Assembly: GCA_900766895.1 (NCBI GenBank)
Contig: CAAFXF010000064.1
Location: forward strand, 1-8,579
Direction: 5' to 3'
Length of the DNA: 8,579 nt
From: Clostridia bacterium
Lineage (GTDB): Bacteria; Bacillota; Clostridia; Oscillospirales; Acutalibacteraceae
Shown here: in pieces, positions 1 through 3,971 of the stretch
Layout of the letters: every line of letters begins with the position of its first letter
Numbering within the stretch: the first letter of the stretch is position 1
Translations under genes and position numbers: made by a program
The notes under the pieces: generated by a model
What the model saw: only the letters and a program-made list of their open reading frames with translations
Told to the model about the DNA's origin: nothing
The model's database searches: none

Positions 1-15
1 CGATTTTTGATTTTG

Positions 16-40
16 AAAACCCTTATATTTAGGGGTTTTT
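16..40. terminator. Hairpin with T-run after unit 1, terminator-like in both directions
   Basis: AAAACCCTT (16-24) pairs with AGGGGTTTT (31-39) in nine pairs, including one G-T, around the loop ATATTT. T-runs follow on both strands. On the minus strand it sits just past tRNA-like unit 1. The matching place in unit 2 (224-238, CCCT/AGGG, with TTTT beyond it on the minus strand) keeps only a four-pair stem. Confidence 0.55.
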
Positions 41-41
41 C

Positions 42-111
42 GGCGGACGAAACGACCAAGCAGCCGTAGAATTTCGAGTGCGCCCCGTTATGACCACTTC
101 GATACGTCTCC
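42..111 (-). pseudogene. tRNA-Ser(CGA)-like fragment, unit 1 (5' half conserved)
   Basis: Read on the minus strand from 111, the sequence gives a tRNA-Ser-like acceptor 5' strand GGAGACG, then TA, a D-arm with CGAAGTGGTCATAACGG, and an anticodon loop CTCGAAA (78-72) with anticodon CGA at 76-74. Similarity to tRNA-Ser stops just after the loop. The bases that should close the anticodon stem (GCGCA against TTCTA) pair only at the innermost position. No strand complementary to the acceptor stem and no clear GGTTCRANTCC T-arm follow. It is therefore not a working tRNA. It could be a decayed tRNA gene, one side of an integration into the anticodon loop, or a tRNA-like RNA of unknown role. Confidence 0.65.
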
Positions 112-128
112 GTGTATGTCAAACACGG
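110..128. repeat. Perfect 6-bp inverted repeat at the edge of unit 1
   Basis: CCGTGT (110-115) and ACACGG (123-128) are perfect inverted repeats around ATGTCAA. The repeat overlaps the last bases of tRNA-like unit 1. A recombinase or regulator site and chance are all possible; the sequence alone does not decide. Confidence 0.4.
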
Positions 129-168
129 TAAAAACACTTGAATATCAAAAAATATTGAAAAAACAAAA

Positions 169-191
169 TGTTAGAACAGCGTGTTAGAACA
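169..191. repeat. Two direct 10-bp repeats, 13-bp period
   Basis: TGTTAGAACA occurs at 169-178 and again at 182-191, in the AT-rich spacer between the two tRNA-like units. Closely spaced direct repeats beside a tRNA-derived core resemble arm-type sites of tyrosine integrases, but no integrase gene is in the window, so this reading is speculative. Confidence 0.4.
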
Positions 192-245
192 ACAAAATAT
201 TTAGTTATTTGAATTTGCGAAAACCCTTGAAAATAGGGAAAATGT

Positions 246-315
246 GGCGGATGAAAAATCCTAAGTAGGAGAGAATTTCGAGTCCATGCCGTTATGACCA
301 CTTCGGTACCACTCC
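246..315 (-). pseudogene. tRNA-Ser(CGA)-like fragment, unit 2 (5' half conserved)
   Basis: On the minus strand from 315 the sequence reads GGAGTGG, TA, a D-arm with stem CCG/CGG around AAGTGGTCATAA, and an anticodon loop CTCGAAA (282-276) with CGA at 280-278. As in unit 1, the tRNA likeness ends after the loop. The anticodon stem ATGGA/TTCTC is broken at its two outer pairs. A small hairpin TCCT-ACTT-AGGA stands where a variable arm would be, and GGAT-TTTTC-ATCC could be a degenerate T-arm, but no acceptor 3' strand is present. Its acceptor and anticodon-stem bases differ from unit 1, so the two copies are not recent identical duplicates. Confidence 0.65.
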
Positions 316-322
316 GTATTTA

Positions 323-353
323 TTTTGCAACGGGCTTGTTGCCTGCTGCAAAA
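323..353. terminator. Strong hairpin downstream of ppa
   Basis: TTTTGCA (323-329) pairs with TGCAAAA (347-353). After one A-C mismatch, CGGGC (331-335) pairs with GCCTG (341-345) around a TTGTT loop. It begins 18 bases beyond the ppa stop and probably ends or protects that transcript. The minus-strand side lacks a clear U-run (TAAATA follows), so classic intrinsic termination is uncertain. The plus-strand side has the better tail (TTGTTTATTT). Confidence 0.5.
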
Positions 354-370
354 TTGTTTATTTAGTTGTG

Positions 371-904
371 CTACATTTGAAATTTGTAAATGTAGCTGTC
401 GATGCAATCCTGGATAATCTTGACTGCTTCCTTCTTTGGCTTAACCTCTGTAACAGATGTATTCTTGTCGTGCTCAAGAGATTTGTAAACCTCAAAGAAA
501 TGCTTTATCTCATCAAACCTGTGGCTTGGGAGCTGGTCAATGTCTGTATAGCAGTTGTAGTTAGGATCATTTACCGGAACAGCGATAATTTTTTCGTCCT
601 TTGCACCGCTGTCCTCCATAATCAAAACGCCGATTGGTCTGCATTCCACAATAGTCATCGGTCTAATTTGCTCACTGCAAAGCACAAGCACGTCAAGAGG
701 GTCGTTGTCGCTTGCATATGTTCTGGGGATAAATCCGTAGTTTGCAGGGTAGTGGGTAGAGGTAAAAAGAACTCTGTCAAGCTTGAGCATACCTGTTTCC
801 TTGTCAAGCTCGTACTTGTTTTTACCGCCCTTTGAAATCTCAATTACCGCATAGAATTGATCCTTCTTAATTCTCTTCGGAGATATATCATGCCAAATGT
901 TCAT
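371..904 (-). CDS. ppa: Inorganic pyrophosphatase, family I (soluble)
   Basis: Cytoplasmic enzyme that hydrolyses pyrophosphate to two phosphates, pulling biosynthetic reactions forward. Numbered from the upstream ATG at 910, the protein shows the family core: EISKGGKNKYE (24-34), YPANYGFIP (54-62), the metal-binding DNDPLD (D68, D70, D73), then D100, D105 and K107 in MEDSGAKDEK, matching the E. coli aspartates and lysine around 97-104. At 177-179 aa it has the usual length. Start choice: AGGAGG lies at 912-917, only one base before the ATG at 908-910 but seven bases before the ATG at 902-904. I therefore take the second ATG (protein MNIWHDIS..., 177 aa). It is a single gene, divergent from hisH, with its own promoter. 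Confidence 0.95.
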   Translation of the reverse strand: MNIWHDISPKRIKKDQFYAVIEISKGGKNKYELDKETGMLKLDRVLFTSTHYPANYGFIPRTYASDNDPLDVLVLCSEQIRPMTIVECRPIGVLIMEDSGAKDEKIIAVPVNDPNYNCYTDIDQLPSHRFDEIKHFFEVYKSLEHDKNTSVTEVKPKKEAVKIIQDCIDSYIYKFQM

Positions 905-925
905 AGCCATCCCTCCTAAAACACA

Positions 926-943
926 TTAGTATATTAACACTAA
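926..943. promoter_or_regulatory. Palindrome over the ppa -10 box (possible operator)
   Basis: TTAGT (926-930) and ACTAA (939-943) are inverted repeats around ATATTAAC, which contains the ppa -10 box. A further ACTAAT at 943-948 also matches ATTAGT at 925-930. The position suits a repressor site, but the half-sites are short and AT-rich, so chance is possible. Confidence 0.25.
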
Positions 944-959
944 CTAATGCTTTTGTCAA
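931..959 (-). promoter_or_regulatory. SigA-type promoter for ppa
   Basis: On the minus strand, TTGACA (959-954), a 17-base spacer and TAATAT (936-931) form a near-consensus promoter. The predicted start of transcription lies close to 924, leaving a short leader before the ribosome site at 917-911. Confidence 0.75.
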
Positions 960-969
960 ACTAAATTAT

Positions 970-999
970 TTGACTTTTTCTGTCAATAAGTGCTATATT
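970..999 (+). promoter_or_regulatory. Extended -10 promoter for hisH-hisF-MATE
   Basis: TTGACT (970-975), an 18-base spacer and TATATT (994-999) preceded by TGC (991-993) give an extended -10 SigA promoter. Its -35 lies ten bases from the opposing ppa -35. GTCAAA (955-960) and TTTGAC (969-974) form a symmetrical pair joining the two. No leader attenuator or T-box is seen in the roughly 25-base leader. Confidence 0.75.
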
Positions 1000-1031
1000 A
1001 TATTAAGTAACAAATTTATTAGGAGAAATCT

Positions 1032-1643
1032 ATGGTAGCAATTATTGATTACGGCGCAGGCAATCTGCAAAGTGTAAAAAAGGCTCTTGACTTTATCGGT
1101 GCAAAAAGTATCATCACCGCGGATGAAAATGAGATTAATGCGGCATCTCATATTATTCTTCCGGGTGTCGGCTCCTTTGGAGATGCTATGCACTCAATCA
1201 AAGAAAAGGGACTTGAGGATGTAATAAAAAAATCGGCAGACGGCTCAAAGCATTTTTTGGGTATTTGTCTCGGCCTACAGCTTTTGTTCGAATCAAGCGA
1301 GGAATCTCCGGGCGTTGACGGTCTCGGAATATTCAAGGGAAAGATAGTTACCATTCCAAAGGATAACGGATTAAAGGTTCCGCATATCGGTTGGAACAGC
1401 GTAAGCCTTAAGCAAACCGACGGTATATTTGAAGGCTTAAGGGATAACAGTTATTTCTATTTTGTTCATTCCTATTATCTTAAGGATGCAGATGAAGATG
1501 TCGTTGCCGGTACAACCGAGTACGGTGTGCCTATTCAGTGTGCCGTCCGGCAGGGAAGAGTATGCGCAACTCAGTTTCATCCCGAAAAAAGCAGTGAAGC
1601 AGGCTTGACAATTCTTCGCAATTTTGTTAATAGGGAGGACTGA
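1032..1643 (+). CDS. hisH: Imidazole glycerol phosphate synthase, glutamine amidotransferase subunit
   Basis: Class I glutaminase that releases ammonia from glutamine and passes it through the HisF barrel in the fifth step of histidine synthesis, which also yields AICAR for purines. The 203-aa protein is full length. Visible motifs are [10 protein letters not shown] (6-15), the oxyanion-loop region [11 protein letters not shown] (43-53), the nucleophile elbow GICLG with Cys79, PHIGWN, YFVHSYY, and QFHPEKSS with His183 and Glu185, completing the Cys-His-Glu triad. AGGAG at 1021-1025 sits six bases before the ATG. hisF follows two bases after its stop, as expected for a one-to-one complex. No other histidine gene is in the window. 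Confidence 0.97.
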   Translation: MVAIIDYGAGNLQSVKKALDFIGAKSIITADENEINAASHIILPGVGSFGDAMHSIKEKGLEDVIKKSADGSKHFLGICLGLQLLFESSEESPGVDGLGIFKGKIVTIPKDNGLKVPHIGWNSVSLKQTDGIFEGLRDNSYFYFVHSYYLKDADEDVVAGTTEYGVPIQCAVRQGRVCATQFHPEKSSEAGLTILRNFVNRED

Positions 1644-1645
1644 AG

Positions 1646-2404
1646 ATGTACGCAAAAAGAATAATTCCCTGTCTTGATGTAAAAAATGGTAGAGTAGTAA
1701 AGGGCATATCATTTGTTGATTTGCGTGATGCAGGCGACCCTGTAGAATGTGCCGCTGCCTACGATAAGCAGGGCGCAGACGAGCTTGTGCTTTTGGATAT
1801 TACGGCAACTCACGAGGGCAGAAGCACTATGATTGATATAGTTTCCCGTGTTGCCGATACAGTTTTTATTCCTTTTACCGTTGGAGGAGGAATAAAAAGC
1901 GTTGACGATTTTAAGGAGCTTTTGCGTGCCGGTGCAGATAAAATTTGCGTCAACTCCGCTGCTGTTCGCAATCCCGATTTGATTAATGAAGCAGCTTACA
2001 AATTCGGATCGCAATGCGTTGTTGTTGCTATTGATGCAAAGCGAAGAGAAGAGGGAGGCTGGGAGGTTTACCTTAACGGTGGCAGAATCCCGACCGGAAT
2101 AGATGCTGTTGAATGGGCTGTTGAGGCAGAGCGTAGAGGCGCAGGAGAAATCCTTTTGACCTCTATGGATAAGGACGGTCAAAAGTCGGGCTATGATAAT
2201 GAGCTTAACCGTGCCGTATCCGAAAGGGTGGGCATACCTGTCATTGCGTCGGGCGGCGCAGGCAAGGCAGAGCACTTTTTGGACGCTTTTGTTGACGGAA
2301 AGGCAGATGCTGTTTTGGCAGCCAGCCTCTTTCATTTTAATGAGCTTCCCATACCGAAGCTTAAGGAATACCTTGATGAAAATAATATTAGTGTAAGAAG
2401 ATGA
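1646..2404 (+). CDS. hisF: Imidazole glycerol phosphate synthase, cyclase subunit
   Basis: A (beta/alpha)8-barrel enzyme that uses ammonia from HisH to convert PRFAR into imidazole glycerol phosphate and AICAR. The protein is 252 aa, the normal size. The catalytic acid-base residues are Asp11 ([15 protein letters not shown]) and Asp130 (VVVAIDAKR). The phosphate-binding loops FTVGGGI (77-83) and VIASGGAGK are present, as is the [14 protein letters not shown] segment typical of HisF. All of this argues for a true HisF rather than HisA, which lacks the [12 protein letters not shown] stretch. GGGAGG at 1633-1638 lies inside the end of hisH, seven bases before the ATG, so the two genes are translationally linked. 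Confidence 0.97.
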   Translation: MYAKRIIPCLDVKNGRVVKGISFVDLRDAGDPVECAAAYDKQGADELVLLDITATHEGRSTMIDIVSRVADTVFIPFTVGGGIKSVDDFKELLRAGADKICVNSAAVRNPDLINEAAYKFGSQCVVVAIDAKRREEGGWEVYLNGGRIPTGIDAVEWAVEAERRGAGEILLTSMDKDGQKSGYDNELNRAVSERVGIPVIASGGAGKAEHFLDAFVDGKADAVLAASLFHFNELPIPKLKEYLDENNISVRR

Positions 2405-2408
2405 TTGT

Positions 2409-3767
2409 TTGACAAATAATGAGAGTCAATACGCTGATAAGCAATATGCAAGGATGACTGAAACTCCTGTCAATAGGCTTATATTTTCACTGTCAGTGCC
2501 TACTGTAATAAGTATGCTCATAACGATGATATACAATATGGCAGATACTTATTTTGTTTCAAAAATCAGTGTGTCTGCTTCCGGTGCCACCGGTATTGTA
2601 TTCAGCCTTATGGCTGTGTTTCAGGCATTTGGATTTATGTTTGGTCAGGGTGCAGGCTCAAATATTTCAAGAAGGCTCGGCGCCAAGGATGTGGAAACGG
2701 CAAAGAGGTTTTGCTCTACAGCATTTTTTATGTCCTTGGGGATAAGCGTTTTAATTTCCGTATTCGGTATTGTATTCTTGGATAGTCTGATGTCATTTTT
2801 GGGTAGCACACCTACCATTTTGCCTTATGCAAAGAGGTACGGCTTGTTTATTTTGATTGCAGGTCCTGCAATGTGTACAGGCTGTGTTATGAATAATATT
2901 TTGAGGTACGAGGGGCTTGCAAGTTTGGCTATGGTGGGCTTGACCTTTGGCGGTTTGCTTAATATCGCCCTTGATCCGCTCTTCATTTTTGTGTTTGATA
3001 TGGGCATTGCAGGAGCAGGTCTTGCAACGGCAGTCAGTCAATATATCAGTATGGCTATATTGCTTTCGGCATTTGTACTCAAAAAATGCCAATGCCGTAT
3101 CAATCCAAGGCTTGTACAGCTCAATTCTAAATTTGTTTGGGAAATTGTTGCCACAGGCTTTCCGAGCTTTATGCGTAATGCACTTGGCAGTATTTCAACT
3201 ATGGTGCTTAATGTAATGTCTGCGCCGTATGGAGATGCCTGCATTGCCGCAATGAGCATATCAAACAGATGCGCAATGCTTATTTTCAGTGTTTGTGTCG
3301 GTATAGGTCAGGGCTTTCAGCCTGTTTGCGGGTTTAACTACGGAAGCAAGAATTATGATAGAGTTCGTAAGGGCATAAGGTTTTTGTGGGTATACGGCAC
3401 AGTGACCGTTGCTGTACTTGCGTCGGCTATGTACGTTTTTGCTCCTTTTGTTGTCAGCAAGTTTAGGGAGGACGCCGAGATTATAGATATTGGCTCAACA
3501 GCGCTTCGCTTCCTTTGTATATCGCTTGTTTTTCTGCCGACAGCCCTTACGGCAAATATGACATTTCAAAGCATCGGCAAAAAGGGCAGAGCATTGTTTC
3601 TTGCCTGCTGTCAAAACGGATTGTTCTTTGTTCCGCTTGCGATGATTTTGCCTAAGCTCTTTGGTTTAGCAGGTCTTGAGCTTTCTCAACCGATAGCATA
3701 TGTGATGTGTGCAGTTGTATCCGTTCCGTTTTTGCTGTCGTTTATGAAGCAATTAAGAAACTGTTAA
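2409..3767 (+). CDS. MATE family multidrug/metabolite efflux transporter
   Basis: Predicted 12-helix inner-membrane antiporter of the MATE group, which exports organic cations or metabolites using a Na+ or H+ gradient. The substrate cannot be told from sequence. The 452-aa length is typical. The N-terminal block MTETPVNRLIFSLSVPTVISMLITMIYNMADTYFV carries the usual TPV-LI and YNMADTYFV features, and GQGAGSNISRRLGA and IGQGFQPVCGFNYGSKNYDRV are typical loops of the two halves. The start is TTG at 2409, four bases past hisF, with only a weak AAGAAG ahead of it. The in-frame ATG at 2454 (MTETPV) is an alternative, but related proteins often have a short N-terminal tail. Probably co-transcribed with hisHF; no terminator directly follows. 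Confidence 0.9.
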   Translation: MTNNESQYADKQYARMTETPVNRLIFSLSVPTVISMLITMIYNMADTYFVSKISVSASGATGIVFSLMAVFQAFGFMFGQGAGSNISRRLGAKDVETAKRFCSTAFFMSLGISVLISVFGIVFLDSLMSFLGSTPTILPYAKRYGLFILIAGPAMCTGCVMNNILRYEGLASLAMVGLTFGGLLNIALDPLFIFVFDMGIAGAGLATAVSQYISMAILLSAFVLKKCQCRINPRLVQLNSKFVWEIVATGFPSFMRNALGSISTMVLNVMSAPYGDACIAAMSISNRCAMLIFSVCVGIGQGFQPVCGFNYGSKNYDRVRKGIRFLWVYGTVTVAVLASAMYVFAPFVVSKFREDAEIIDIGSTALRFLCISLVFLPTALTANMTFQSIGKKGRALFLACCQNGLFFVPLAMILPKLFGLAGLELSQPIAYVMCAVVSVPFLLSFMKQLRNC

Positions 3768-3778
3768 TAATTAGTTTA

Positions 3779-3807
3779 TTGACTTTTTTTAACAATTATG
3801 CTATATT
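3779..3807 (+). promoter_or_regulatory. Extended -10 promoter for the riboswitch-ATPase transcript
   Basis: TTGACT (3779-3784), a 17-base spacer and TATATT (3802-3807) preceded by TGC (3799-3801). It closely resembles the hisH promoter, sharing TTGACTTTTT and TGCTATATT. Transcription should begin near 3814, so the riboswitch would lie at the very 5' end of the RNA. Confidence 0.8.
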
Positions 3808-3813
3808 TATTAA

Positions 3814-3903
3814 AAACAGGGGAGTAATTCCATGCGATAGCGTGAGTTAAATCAACATCATGCCGACATAGGCTGGTTTAACTGTTAAGAATGAGACTTG
3901 TGC
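3814..3903 (+). promoter_or_regulatory. yybP-ykoY manganese riboswitch aptamer
   Basis: Contains the family hallmark GGGGAGTA (3819-3826) and a 3' AATGAGAC segment (3890-3897). P1 can form between ACAGG (3816-3820) and CTTGT (3897-3901). Inner helices are CATG/CGTG (3831-3834 with 3841-3844), AGTTAAA/TTTAACT (3845-3851 with 3877-3883) and GCC-GACATA-GGC (3862-3873). Known members bind Mn2+ and switch on Mn2+ exporters, including P-type ATPases. The 3' strand of P1 (3897-3901) is also part of the terminator stem that follows, so ligand binding should prevent termination (ON switch). The fold was drawn by eye. Confidence 0.9.
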
Positions 3904-3932
3904 ATAGTGTAATACTATGTATAGGTCTTTTT
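3894..3932 (+). terminator. Riboswitch expression-platform terminator
   Basis: AGACTTGTGCATAGT (3894-3908) pairs fully with ACTATGTATAGGTCT (3914-3928), 15 pairs including three G-T, around the loop GTAAT. The T-run TTTTT (3928-3932) follows. It overlaps the aptamer P1 strand, so the two folds exclude each other. Because no terminator is seen after the MATE gene, this may also stop read-through from the his operon when Mn2+ is low. Confidence 0.88.
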
Positions 3933-3956
3933 ATATATAATTTTTACACATAATTT

Positions 3957-3971
3957 AGAAAGGAGCTTTCT
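3957..3971 (+). promoter_or_regulatory. ATPase ribosome-binding site inside a short palindrome
   Basis: AGAAAG (3957-3962) and CTTTCT (3966-3971) are perfect inverted repeats around GAG, directly before the ATG at 3972. AGGAG of the ribosome site (3961-3965) would be partly buried in this six-pair stem with a three-base loop. It may reduce translation, or it may be a by-product of an SD next to a T/C-rich spacer. Confidence 0.5.

Larger units (their letters stand above)
15..315. repeat. Tandem direct repeat, 204-bp spacing, two diverged copies
   Basis: Copy 1 (15-111) and copy 2 (219-315) align without gaps at an offset of exactly 204 bases at several landmarks: GAAAACCCTT (15/219), GGCGGA (42/246), AGAATTTCGAGT (68/272) and CCGTTATGACCACTTCG (85/289). 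In the block 68-105 versus 272-309, 33 of 38 bases agree by hand count. The stretches between landmarks are diverged, yet their lengths are kept. Each copy holds, on the minus strand, a tRNA-Ser-like 5' half, then TCCGCC, then a hairpin ending in TTTT. This could be an old tandem duplication or two members of a dispersed family. There is no protein gene in 1-370. Confidence 0.8.

Noticed and set aside
117..122. TTGACA on the minus strand as a -35 box for tRNA-like unit 1
   Set aside because: No -10 box lies 16-18 bases downstream; that position falls inside the conserved D-arm.
247..315. A functional tRNA-Ser(CGA) on the minus strand
   Set aside because: The 5' half is convincing, but the anticodon stem does not close and there is no clear T-arm or acceptor 3' strand, so I list it as a tRNA-like fragment.
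368..835. A 155-aa open frame on the plus strand
   Set aside because: It is the antisense shadow of ppa, whose protein is clearly recognisable, and it has no ribosome site.
1709..2335. A 208-aa open frame on the minus strand
   Set aside because: It lies entirely opposite hisF, has no family features and is Ser/Asn/Cys-rich in the manner of shadow frames.
3768..3971. T-box or S-box leader upstream of the ATPase
   Set aside because: GGGGAGTA, the GAGAC segment and the helix layout match yybP-ykoY; no T-box sequence (AGGGTGGNACCGCG) or SAM-I core is present.
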